From contig CAKULK010000004.1 in assembly GCA_934667275.1 (NCBI GenBank), positions 62,001 through 126,000 of the forward strand: 64,000 nucleotides of DNA, given 5' to 3'. The notes under the pieces were generated by a model. That model saw only the letters and a program-made list of their open reading frames with translations, was not told the origin of the DNA and ran no database searches. The position numbers and the translations under genes are program-made. Positions within the stretch are counted from its first letter, which is position 1, and the number at the start of each line of letters is the position of its first letter. This DNA is from an uncultured Bacteroidales bacterium. Its GTDB lineage: Bacteria > Bacteroidota > Bacteroidia > Bacteroidales > Paludibacteraceae. Shown here in pieces: positions 46,411 through 55,244 of this stretch.

Positions 46411-48912
46411 ATGAAAAAAACTTTTCTGACAGGACTCGCTGCGCTGACCATTTTGAGTGTTTCGGCAGAAACACTGCAGCGTTCCTTCTATTTCGATTTC
46501 GGTGTTACGGGACGTAGCAATGCTACGGCTGTGGTCAATCCCGATGGCAACGGCAACTACTGGAACAACATCGGCGCAGAGGTGAAAGCAGACCCGTGGC
46601 GAGTAAGCAAGGACGCTGACTATTTGCTCATTACCGCTGACAACCAAACAACGGCTATGCACCTTACTTACACAGGCGATTTGTTCCTCGGTAATGGTGC
46701 TGGCGGGCTATCCACGCCCGATGCAGAGAAACTGGGCGACTTGGCAGTGGTGAACGCTACGCGCGACTATCTTTTTGCCTCCAATGCCGAGCGTTGTGGC
46801 TTTGTAATCAGCGGATTGGATAAGACCAAAGCCTACCAATTCAAAATTTTTGGCAGCCGTAGTGCTTCTGACAAACGTGTCTCCAAATACGACATTGAGG
46901 GGCTGACCAACACCACGGGGCAACTCCAAGCCGCAGGCAAAGACCTCGGCGGCACGGGCGTAAATCAAAACGTTGACAATGTGTATCTGAGCGAGATGAT
47001 TTTCCCCAACAAACAGGGTAAAATCACGCTCTATGTCTCCAAAGGCACCAGCGGACAATACCTGCCTATCAACTGTATGCGTATGCAGGAGTTCTCGGGT
47101 GTAACGCCGCCTGTTGTAGTTAAATATGAGAGTCTGACGCTCAAAGGCACGGGTGTAGAGGGCAACACCATTGATATGTATAGGATTGCCAAAGACGGCG
47201 AGACCGAAAGTCAGAACTTTGAGACATTCTGTATGCTCACCAATGGCGGTACTATCGCTTTCGAGACCGCTGAAGGTAAAGCCCTTTATAGCGGCACAGT
47301 TTCAGAGGAAACAGGTATCTACAATGTCCGTTTTAACACCCAAGGCGCCGAACCCGAGTTCGTCAAAATCACCCGCTGCGGCTTGGTGGGCAACGTTACC
47401 ACTGCCATGTGGAATGCCGCAGGCGTGGCGATGACCTACCGTGGTAATGGCGTTTGGCGTGATACATTAGACCTTGTACCCCATACGGGTAGCGATGCCG
47501 AGCGTGGACAGTTCTGTTTCAATTCATCGTGGGACTTAACGGTCAAGACACGTAATAACGTCGAAGGTATTGTCGGCTACAAACCCGATGAGTCGCTGGC
47601 TTCTATTTCTTTGGGCGACATCCCTATGCGCCACGGAAAGAAAATCGTTATCCTTGATATGCAGCATTTCACCTACTCATTGGAGTGCGTGGATATTGCG
47701 GACAACAAGATTACGTTCTTCGGTTCCTCGGTCTGCAACGGACAGGGTGCTTCCGAGGTTGGCAACGTGAAACACGGCTATGCTTGGCAACTCGGGCAAC
47801 TGCTGACCGACTACGAATACTCCAATGCTTCTATCAATGGCAACAATACAACTAATCTGCTCTCCCGCTACAAGGGGCACCTGCTTGCCGACTGCGGCAG
47901 ATATGTGGTCATTGGTCTTGGTCTTGGCAACGAGGGTATTCATGGTGCGACTAACCCGCAGGCAATTTATAACCGGTGGAAGACCAATATGCAGACTCTC
48001 ATTGATCTCTTTGAGGCGGAAGGCAAGTACGTCATCGCTACCAACAACTATCCGCGCGGAGACTACAATGCTACCGACTATGACTATGTGAAGAAGATGA
48101 ACCTCGAAATGCACGAGTGGAATATCCCTACCGTCAATTTCCTCGGTGCATTGGACAACTGTCAAGGCAACGGTCAATGGGCGGACGGCTACCAAAACGG
48201 AGACGATATCTATCACCCCAACGAGACCGGTCATACCGAGTTTATGCATGCTTTTGTGCCATCGCTTTTTGATGCTCTGGCTGCAGGAAAGCCAATGCCT
48301 GCTCGTCAAAACGGCGAGGGCTTGCACCTTACCCCTACCGAGACCTTGGAGTTCTCACCCGAAGCGGCTGTCGGTTCCTATACCCTTGTAGTGCGTGTGA
48401 AAACTACTACAGCAGGTACGGTGGCAAAACTGCGTCTTGATGGAATGGCTAAACCTTTTGCCTTTCCCGCTGTTGCGGCCGATGGCAATTGGCATACGTT
48501 GGTCATCTCCCACTATCAGGCTGCTGGTCAGACCTATACCTACCTCGATGGCAAGCAGATGGATAAGCAGGAGGACAAGTCAATTCTCGGTGAGGTGGTA
48601 CTCGGCGGTATTGATATGCAGGTCAACGACTTGATGTTCTATCGCTCTGCTCTCAATGCCGACGAGGTGGCGGCTATCGAGACAGGCAAACTGCTCCGCT
48701 CATCGCTTGAGATCTATTGCCCGCTCAACAACGATGACCTGACCAATGTGGCACAATCCACCAATACAATTACCCGCAAAGGTACACCTTCTTCGCTTGA
48801 GAACACCGACAACGATTATCTCCGTGCCGAGTCTTTCGATGTCCTTGGTCGCACCGTCAATGCCGACTACCGCGGTATTGTTATCCGCGACGGCAGGAAA
48901 GTGCTTAGATAA
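46411..48912 (+). CDS. Multidomain SGNH-family esterase with C-terminal sorting-like tail
   Basis: An 833-aa protein with a type I signal peptide (ILSVSA). Domains: an N-terminal beta domain opening FYFDFGVTGR (about 20-230), a SusE/F-like beta domain (about 325-430), an SGNH hydrolase domain (about 435-625) with candidate Ser in FFGSSVCNGQG (Ser439/440), GLGLGNEG and D599-x-x-H602 in DIYHPNETGH, a LamG-like domain (about 640-780), and a tail (VLGRTV then GIVIRDGRKVLR) like a type IX sorting domain. It probably removes acyl groups from the target glycan. The half from about 435 to 780 is paralogous to the gene at 50667. Confidence 0.82.
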   Translation: MKKTFLTGLAALTILSVSAETLQRSFYFDFGVTGRSNATAVVNPDGNGNYWNNIGAEVKADPWRVSKDADYLLITADNQTTAMHLTYTGDLFLGNGAGGLSTPDAEKLGDLAVVNATRDYLFASNAERCGFVISGLDKTKAYQFKIFGSRSASDKRVSKYDIEGLTNTTGQLQAAGKDLGGTGVNQNVDNVYLSEMIFPNKQGKITLYVSKGTSGQYLPINCMRMQEFSGVTPPVVVKYESLTLKGTGVEGNTIDMYRIAKDGETESQNFETFCMLTNGGTIAFETAEGKALYSGTVSEETGIYNVRFNTQGAEPEFVKITRCGLVGNVTTAMWNAAGVAMTYRGNGVWRDTLDLVPHTGSDAERGQFCFNSSWDLTVKTRNNVEGIVGYKPDESLASISLGDIPMRHGKKIVILDMQHFTYSLECVDIADNKITFFGSSVCNGQGASEVGNVKHGYAWQLGQLLTDYEYSNASINGNNTTNLLSRYKGHLLADCGRYVVIGLGLGNEGIHGATNPQAIYNRWKTNMQTLIDLFEAEGKYVIATNNYPRGDYNATDYDYVKKMNLEMHEWNIPTVNFLGALDNCQGNGQWADGYQNGDDIYHPNETGHTEFMHAFVPSLFDALAAGKPMPARQNGEGLHLTPTETLEFSPEAAVGSYTLVVRVKTTTAGTVAKLRLDGMAKPFAFPAVAADGNWHTLVISHYQAAGQTYTYLDGKQMDKQEDKSILGEVVLGGIDMQVNDLMFYRSALNADEVAAIETGKLLRSSLEIYCPLNNDDLTNVAQSTNTITRKGTPSSLENTDNDYLRAESFDVLGRTVNADYRGIVIRDGRKVLR

Positions 48913-48923
48913 TGCTAACAGGT

Positions 48924-48966
48924 ATAGGTGATTGATAGGTGATTGATAGGTGATTGATAGGTGATT
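48924..48966. repeat. 11-bp tandem array, unit GATAGGTGATT
   Basis: GTGATT starts at 48928, 48939, 48950 and 48961, exactly 11 bp apart, giving three near-perfect units and a partial first one. It begins 12 bp after the SGNH gene stop. Confidence 0.9.
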
Positions 48967-49020
48967 CCCGATACTATTCCCTATCCGGAGCGCATCCTAT
49001 ACTGAAATTAACATTTAAAG

Positions 49021-49087
49021 AACATATAATTATTCACGAATTACTCATCAATGTTTTTACTATGAATTAATGGTTCAATTATATGTT
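49021..49087. repeat. Inverted repeat before the GH30 gene
   Basis: AACATATAATT (49021-49031) and AATTATATGTT (49077-49087) form a perfect 11-bp inverted repeat with a 45-nt spacer. The left arm and its surroundings (AAAGAACATATAATTA, CACGAATTA) resemble parts of the TTAAT-rich repeats at 30403-30645, so this may be a degenerate fourth copy. Confidence 0.55.
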
Positions 49088-49125
49088 TTTCTGAAAGAAT
49101 TAACGATAATTAACGTTCAAAGACA

Positions 49126-50640
49126 ATGAAAATGATTTCAATCTTACTGACTGCCCTTTTGCTGGCGGCGTGCAATACACCGGTGGTTACCCCGCCGGAT
49201 AAAGGTGATTCTACGGATTCTACCGGCGGGATTGTTCCCCAACCGCAGACGCGTGATGTGATGACCTATATCACAACCGCCGACAATACGATGCACTTCG
49301 ACGCTATTGGCAAAGACTTTGCCGAGGGCTTGAATATGTCGCCCGAACTGACGCTCACCATCAATCCCAACCAACGCTATCAGGACTTCGACGGCTTTGG
49401 TGCGGCTATCACGGGGGCTGCGGCATACAACCTTATGCAGATGTCGCAAGCCAATCGTACCAAACTGCTCCGCGAAACCTTTGACGTGAAAGACGGTATG
49501 GGCTATAGTTATGTGCGTGTGCCTATTGGAGGTAGCGATTTCAACGCCCGCTCCAACTACGACTACACCTGTTGCGACACCAAGGGTATTGAGCATTTTG
49601 CTCTTACTTCCGACGAGACACAGTACATCATTCCTGTTCTCAAAGAGATATTGGCTATCAACCCCGACCTCAAAGTGATGGGTACCCCATGGAGTTGTCC
49701 GCGTTGGATGAAAGTGGACGACATCAACAAGAAGGGAACCTACAACAACTGGGTGGGCGGTTATCTCAACCCCGACTACTATCAAGACTACGCCACCTAT
49801 TTTGTCAAATGGATACAAGCCTTTGAAGCAGAGGGTGTAAACATCACCAGTGTTACGGTGGAGAATGAGCCGCTAAACTGGGGCAACTCAATGTCGCTCT
49901 ATATGCCGTGGAATCAAGAACGCGATTTTGTCAAGACCGCCCTTGGTCCTGCTTTTCGCGCGGCGAATCTGCAGACGAAAATCATCTGCTTTGACCACAA
50001 CTACAATTACGATGGCAAAGAAGATCAACAGCAATACCCGCTCAAAATTTACGCCGATACCGACGCATCGCAGTATATTGATGGTGCCGCTTACCATAAC
50101 TATGGCGGCAATCCGTCCGAGTTGGAGAATATCCACAAGAAAGCCCCCGGGAAGAACCTTTATTTCACAGAGGCGTCTATCGGCACATGGAACTATCAGA
50201 GTTTCAATCAGTCGCTTATGCAGGAAATGAAGAATACCTGTATGGCAACCGTTACGCGCTGGTGCAAAGCGGTGATTGTGTGGAACTTTATGCTTGACGA
50301 CAATGGTGGTCCTCACGGCGGTGCAGGGGCTTGCTCCACATGTTATGGGGCGGTTGATGTGTCCTCGCGCGACTACACTACGCTCACTAAACGTAGCCAC
50401 TATTATGTAATTGGGCATCTCAGCAAAGCCCTCCGTACCGGTTCTACTCGTATCGGTACTACGGGCTACTTGCCCACCAATGTATCGGCAGTGGCATCCG
50501 AGAATCCCGATGGTACGTATGGTTTGGTGCTTTTTAACGAGGGCGACAGCGGTGTGAATTTTATCATCGATGACAATACCCACCATTTCAATGTTACTCT
50601 CCCTGCTAAGAGTATCACCTCTTGCGTTTGGAATAGATAA
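49126..50640 (+). CDS. GH30-family glycoside hydrolase, lipoprotein
   Basis: A 504-aa surface lipoprotein (LLLAAC, Cys16). The TIM-barrel catalytic pair of family GH30 is visible: Glu248 in TVENEPLN as acid/base and Glu349 in YFTEASIG as nucleophile. GFGAAITGAAAYNL and GTPWSCPRWMK are further family blocks, and a short beta domain follows. Next to SusCD and GH3 this best fits an endo-beta-1,6-glucanase (subfamily GH30_3), as in the fungal beta-1,6-glucan locus described for Bacteroides thetaiotaomicron. Glucosylceramidase-type activity is the main alternative. Confidence 0.88.
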   Translation: MKMISILLTALLLAACNTPVVTPPDKGDSTDSTGGIVPQPQTRDVMTYITTADNTMHFDAIGKDFAEGLNMSPELTLTINPNQRYQDFDGFGAAITGAAAYNLMQMSQANRTKLLRETFDVKDGMGYSYVRVPIGGSDFNARSNYDYTCCDTKGIEHFALTSDETQYIIPVLKEILAINPDLKVMGTPWSCPRWMKVDDINKKGTYNNWVGGYLNPDYYQDYATYFVKWIQAFEAEGVNITSVTVENEPLNWGNSMSLYMPWNQERDFVKTALGPAFRAANLQTKIICFDHNYNYDGKEDQQQYPLKIYADTDASQYIDGAAYHNYGGNPSELENIHKKAPGKNLYFTEASIGTWNYQSFNQSLMQEMKNTCMATVTRWCKAVIVWNFMLDDNGGPHGGAGACSTCYGAVDVSSRDYTTLTKRSHYYVIGHLSKALRTGSTRIGTTGYLPTNVSAVASENPDGTYGLVLFNEGDSGVNFIIDDNTHHFNVTLPAKSITSCVWNR

Positions 50641-50666
50641 TGCGTAATTTGTAATTGACGTTCCCA

Positions 50667-51722
50667 ATGAAACGCTGCCTACATACCTTTCTGCTCTCCT
50701 TTGTGGTGTTGGTATCATCCTGCACCGCAACACCCGAACATACCGTTTGTTTCTTCGGATCGTCGGTGTGCAAAGGGGTGGGTGCTGATTCCTTGCAAGG
50801 CTATGCCGACTTGGTTGGTCAGCGTTTACCTCATGGTTGGCAAGCGGTGAATGTCTCTGTCAGTGGCAACGATACGTATGATCTCTTTGCCCGCTATGAT
50901 CGAGACCTGACGCCTACGTCGGCAAAGTACGTGGTTGTCGGTCTCAGTCTCGGCAATGAGGGATTGCACGAGAAAGGCGAACGCGCCTTGCTCTCCTATC
51001 GCGAGAATATGCCGCGCTTGATAGAGCAATTGCAGCGCGACGGGCGCATAGTTATCGTTACCAACAACTATCCGCGTGCCGACTTCAATGCGGTGGATTA
51101 TGAGGACCTTTGCGAGGTGAACCTCGAGGTGCAGCAGTGGAATGTAACTACTATCAATCTCTTCGGCACTATTGACGACGGGCGGGGACATTGGGCGGAC
51201 AACTATTGGGACGGGCAGGATATCTACCACCCTGACAACCGCGGGCATCAGGCATTCGCAAGTGCTTTTCCGCCATCCTTATGGCAGGCACTTGATAAAG
51301 GCAAACCGCTGCCCGAGTATATTGCCACCATGGATGACCGGAGTGGGATAGAATATCTCACGTTTGTTCCCGAAGAAGGTGTTGAGTCCTACACGCTCAG
51401 TTTCCAAAGTGGCGACACCACCTACACCACGGTTTATTCTGATTGCCAACACGTGCTGAAACAGTATATCAATGGGGTATGTATCTGCACCACAGCCGAT
51501 TATACAAGTACGGCAGGCTCATACTCTATCCGTGGACATAACCTGCACCAACTTTTGTTCTACCGTGCTGCTCTGACAGAACGGGAGGTGCACGCCCTCG
51601 TCGAGGGTAAACTCTTGCGCTCGAGTTTGGAACTCTATTGTCCGCTGCTTGGCGGCAATACCGACAACCTCGCGCAGACAACTAACAAGATACAACTAAT
51701 TAACAATTATATTAACAACTAA
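50667..51722 (+). CDS. SGNH-family esterase lipoprotein
   Basis: A 351-aa lipoprotein (VSSC, Cys19) starting at the ATG at 50667. The SGNH motifs are FFGSSVCKGVGA (Ser32/33), GLSLGNEG, and DIYHPDNRGH with the Asp-x-x-His pair. It is a clear paralogue of the SGNH gene at 46411: both share TNNYPR, IYHP and LLRSSLE-YCPL blocks, and both have a beta domain after the hydrolase. It lacks the C-terminal tail; the frame runs into AT-rich DNA and stops (INNYINN). Likely surface de-esterification of the glycan. Confidence 0.83.
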   Translation: MKRCLHTFLLSFVVLVSSCTATPEHTVCFFGSSVCKGVGADSLQGYADLVGQRLPHGWQAVNVSVSGNDTYDLFARYDRDLTPTSAKYVVVGLSLGNEGLHEKGERALLSYRENMPRLIEQLQRDGRIVIVTNNYPRADFNAVDYEDLCEVNLEVQQWNVTTINLFGTIDDGRGHWADNYWDGQDIYHPDNRGHQAFASAFPPSLWQALDKGKPLPEYIATMDDRSGIEYLTFVPEEGVESYTLSFQSGDTTYTTVYSDCQHVLKQYINGVCICTTADYTSTAGSYSIRGHNLHQLLFYRAALTEREVHALVEGKLLRSSLELYCPLLGGNTDNLAQTTNKIQLINNYINN

Positions 51723-51734
51723 ATTTTTAGTATT

Positions 51735-52943
51735 ATGAAAAAGGTATTCTCTTTTGTAATCGCATTGGTGGCTGCGCTCAGCCTCAATGCAACCGACTAC
51801 TATTTCGCAGGTGAAGCCAGTGGTTGGAGTCAAAACAGTTCGTCTTTCAAATTCCAAGAGGAGAACGGTGTGCTGACACTCCATGTGGCTGACTTGTATG
51901 GTGAGTTTAAGATTGCCGAGAACGGCGACTGGCACCCGCAGCACGGTGGTGTTTACGAAGGCGAAGTGGCTAAACTCGAGATGAACAAAGCCTACACTTT
52001 GACAAAGGAAATAGACGGTAAGGGTGATCCTGCCAATATCGCTATCGACTTGGCAGAGAACTATCGCTACAAAGACGCTACACTCACTTTGGACGCTACC
52101 AACCCCGATGCACTCGTCATCACCCTCGTCAGCGGTACGCCTTACGACCACTCCGGAACACCCAATGTGTATTATCTCATAGGTGCTTGCACCAACAACT
52201 GGTCGCTCCAAGATGCTATCCCATTCGAGGATAAAAATGGCGTGCTGACAGCCAATGTACCTAACCTCAATGGTGGTTTCAAGATCATCATCAACCGTGA
52301 GTGGAAAGGCGAATGGTGTATGAACGACACCAAGAAAGGCTTGGAGATGAATGTACCTTACACACTCGGCAAAGTGGACAACCTGAGCCTCGCTAACCCC
52401 TTCGGCACTTATGACAATGCTGTGCTGACTTTGGACACCACAGATATGGTTCTGACCCTCGTAAGTGGTGATTTTAAGGTAATGGAAGCCAACTGGTATC
52501 TCCCCGGTGAACAACTCGGTTGGAAGTGTGAGGCAGAGCAGCAGTTTGCTCCCGTAGAGGGCAAAACCAACACCTACGAGTTGCTGGCTGCTGAGTTTAG
52601 CGGTGAGTTTAAGGTAGTCTATGGCAACTGGGCTATCGAGTTCGTAGCCGATGCAGAAGATACGCCTTGGACTATCAACGAGGAATATACTTGCGCACTC
52701 AAAGGACAGGGCAAAGATAATATCAAGCCTGCAGATGCCGAGAAGAAATACACCGACTGCACCATTACACTGGTAGTGGATTATGAAACAGTTAGTGCAA
52801 AGGTTACTATTTCTTCCGAGGTGACTGCACTCAACGATGCAACTATTGCTACTAAAGCCACCAAGGTAATCGAGAACGGACAACTCTATATCCTCAAGGA
52901 TGGTGTTCGCTACAATGCACTTGGTACTGTAGTCGCAGAGTAA
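51735..52943 (+). CDS. Three-repeat SusE/F-like glycan-binding protein with C-terminal tail
   Basis: A 402-aa protein with a type I signal peptide (SLNA) and no lipobox. Three similar beta domains follow: YYFAGEASGWSQ...GEFKIAENGDW, YYLIGACTNNWSL...GGFKIIINREW, and WYLPGEQLGWKC...GEFKVVYGNW. Each has a Trp-containing first strand and a conserved G-x-FK-x-x...W block like SusE/SusF binding domains. It ends with NGQLYILKDGVRYNALG, a tail shared with the protein at 59084. It is probably a secreted or surface binding protein of the locus. Confidence 0.72.
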   Translation: MKKVFSFVIALVAALSLNATDYYFAGEASGWSQNSSSFKFQEENGVLTLHVADLYGEFKIAENGDWHPQHGGVYEGEVAKLEMNKAYTLTKEIDGKGDPANIAIDLAENYRYKDATLTLDATNPDALVITLVSGTPYDHSGTPNVYYLIGACTNNWSLQDAIPFEDKNGVLTANVPNLNGGFKIIINREWKGEWCMNDTKKGLEMNVPYTLGKVDNLSLANPFGTYDNAVLTLDTTDMVLTLVSGDFKVMEANWYLPGEQLGWKCEAEQQFAPVEGKTNTYELLAAEFSGEFKVVYGNWAIEFVADAEDTPWTINEEYTCALKGQGKDNIKPADAEKKYTDCTITLVVDYETVSAKVTISSEVTALNDATIATKATKVIENGQLYILKDGVRYNALGTVVAE

Positions 52944-52953
52944 ATCCTATCGG

Positions 52954-52980
52954 TGTAGAGCGGCCGATTACCGCTCTACA
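52954..52980 (+). promoter_or_regulatory. Intercistronic hairpin before GH3
   Basis: A perfect 10-bp stem (TGTAGAGCGG with CCGCTCTACA) and a 7-nt loop, followed by AT-rich sequence but no T-run, 20 bp before the GH3 start. Confidence 0.65.
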
Positions 52981-53000
52981 TCCCAAATAAATAATATATT

Positions 53001-55244
53001 ATGAAGAAATTTTTTATATCAGTTTTTGGCTTGTTGGCAATGGTTTTTTCTTTGTCAGCACAGATATATCTTGATCCCAATGCACCTATGGATGCCCGTG
53101 TGGAGGATGCTCTCTCGCGTATGACTCTTGACGAGAAAATCGCCATTATCCATGCGCAGTCCAAGTTCTCTTCACCGGGCGTAGCGCGTCTTGGTATTCC
53201 CGGACTTTGGTGTACTGATGGTCCTCATGGTATTCGTCCGGAAGTCAAATGGGACGAGTGGGAGCAGGCAGGGTGGACAAACGACTCCTGTTTTGCTTTT
53301 CCCGCCCTTACCTGTCTTGCGGCTACATGGAACCCCTCATTGGCGCAACTCTATGGGCGTTCTCTTGGAGAGGAGGCTCTCTATCGTGGCAAGAACGTGG
53401 TGCTTGGTCCGGGGGTAAACATCTACCGCACTCCGCTCAACGGGCGTAACTTCGAGTATATGGGCGAAGACCCCTACCTGTCATCCGCAATGGTCGTGCC
53501 GTATATCCAAGGGCTGCAATCCTGTGGCGTGGCAGCCTGCGTGAAGCACTATGCGCTCAACAACCAGGAGGGCAACCGCCATACCGTCAATGTTACGGTG
53601 TCCGACCGTGCGCTCTACGAGATTTACCTCCCTGCTTTCCGCGCTGCTGTGGAGCAGGGCAATGCATGGTCTATCATGGGGGCGTATAACAAGTATCAAG
53701 GGCAGTATGCCTGCCACAATCATCGTCTGCTCATCGATATTCTACGCGATGAGTGGCATTTCGATGGGGCTGTTATCTCAGACTGGGGGGGTACGCTTTC
53801 TACTGACGAGGCTATTCGCAACGGACTCGACCTTGAGTTCGGTTCGTGGACAGACGGACTCACCGATGGAACCTCCAATGCATACGATATGTACTATCTT
53901 GCACAGCCGTATCTCAAGAAGATTCGCAGCGGCGAGGTGGGCACTGCTGAATTGGACGACAAAGTGCGCCACGTTTTGCGCCTCATCTTTCGTACTTCTA
54001 TGAATCCCGATCGTGCTTTTGGCAGTCTCTGTTCTGAGTCACATATCGCCGCAGGGCGTGCGGTGGCGGATGAGGGAATCGTGCTTCTCAAAAACGATCA
54101 TATTCTGCCTTTGCAACAGGGTAAACAAATCCTTGTAGTGGGTGAAAACGCAATCAAGCAGATGACTGTCGGCGGTGGCTCATCATCGCTCAAGGCCAAA
54201 TATGAAATATCTCCGCTTCAGGGTATATGTGAGCGTGCGGGGGAAAACAACGTGCGCTATGTGCGCGGTTATGTGGGGGATACAGGTGGCGAGTACAATG
54301 GTGTTACCACTGGTCAGGACCTTACCGACCACCGTTCCGTGTCCGAATTGACCGGTGAGGCAGTCGCTGCTGCACGTGAAGCCGATGTGGTTATCTTTGT
54401 CGGCGGGCTTAACAAAGCCGACCACCAAGATACCGAAGGTAGCGACCGTCTCCGGTACGATCTTCCTTATGGGCAGTCAGAACTGATCTCAGCCTTGGCA
54501 CAAGCCAACAAAAATCTTGTGGTGGTTATCCTTTCGGGGAATGCGTATGCCACGCCGTGGTTGCCGGAGGCGGCAGGTTTGATGCAAGCGTGGTTCAGTG
54601 GCTCCGAAACAGGGCACGCCATCGCCGATGTTCTTTTCGGTGATGTTAATCCCTCCGGACGTCTGCCTTTTACATTCATGCCTGCACTCAACGACTATCC
54701 TGCTCACCAATACGGTGCTGCTGCCTATCCTGGTATCAACGACGAGGTGGAGTACAAAGACGACATCTTTGTCGGTTATCGTTATGCAGACCTCTACGGT
54801 CGCAAACGCCCGCTCAAATATACTTCGCAGGGTGTGGCATACATTATCAATCCCCCAAAGCATCAACCCGTATTCCCCTTTGGCTATGGCTTGAGTTACA
54901 CTACGTTTGCTTACTCCAATGCCACTCTGTCGGGCAATGTTGTTTCTGTGGATATTACCAATACAGGTTCCCGCGAGGGCAAAGAGGTGGTGCAACTCTA
55001 TGTCTCTGATCGCAAGTCATCGCTTGTCCGCCCCGTCAAAGAACTGAAAGCCTTTGAGAAAATATCTTTGCAACCAGGCGAAACCCAGACCGTACGGTTC
55101 ACCATTACCGATGATATGCTCTCCTATTTCGACCCCGATGCTCACCAATGGATAGCAGAACCCGGTACTTTCGATATTCTGATAGGCAGCAATAGTGCCG
55201 CCATCCATGCCTCAGTGCCTTACGTACTGAAGGCTACTCGGTAA
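53001..55244 (+). CDS. GH3-family beta-glucosidase
   Basis: A 747-aa periplasmic enzyme with a signal peptide ending SLSAQ. The family order is complete: N-terminal barrel with GLWCTDGPHGIRP, KHYALNNQE near residue 182, nucleophile Asp261 in VISDWGG, a second alpha/beta domain, and a fibronectin-III-like C-terminal domain (NTGSREGKEVVQLYV). It would release glucose from imported oligosaccharides after GH30 cleavage. The 3' end overlaps the convergent regulator gene by 11 bp. Confidence 0.94.
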   Translation: MKKFFISVFGLLAMVFSLSAQIYLDPNAPMDARVEDALSRMTLDEKIAIIHAQSKFSSPGVARLGIPGLWCTDGPHGIRPEVKWDEWEQAGWTNDSCFAFPALTCLAATWNPSLAQLYGRSLGEEALYRGKNVVLGPGVNIYRTPLNGRNFEYMGEDPYLSSAMVVPYIQGLQSCGVAACVKHYALNNQEGNRHTVNVTVSDRALYEIYLPAFRAAVEQGNAWSIMGAYNKYQGQYACHNHRLLIDILRDEWHFDGAVISDWGGTLSTDEAIRNGLDLEFGSWTDGLTDGTSNAYDMYYLAQPYLKKIRSGEVGTAELDDKVRHVLRLIFRTSMNPDRAFGSLCSESHIAAGRAVADEGIVLLKNDHILPLQQGKQILVVGENAIKQMTVGGGSSSLKAKYEISPLQGICERAGENNVRYVRGYVGDTGGEYNGVTTGQDLTDHRSVSELTGEAVAAAREADVVIFVGGLNKADHQDTEGSDRLRYDLPYGQSELISALAQANKNLVVVILSGNAYATPWLPEAAGLMQAWFSGSETGHAIADVLFGDVNPSGRLPFTFMPALNDYPAHQYGAAAYPGINDEVEYKDDIFVGYRYADLYGRKRPLKYTSQGVAYIINPPKHQPVFPFGYGLSYTTFAYSNATLSGNVVSVDITNTGSREGKEVVQLYVSDRKSSLVRPVKELKAFEKISLQPGETQTVRFTITDDMLSYFDPDAHQWIAEPGTFDILIGSNSAAIHASVPYVLKATR

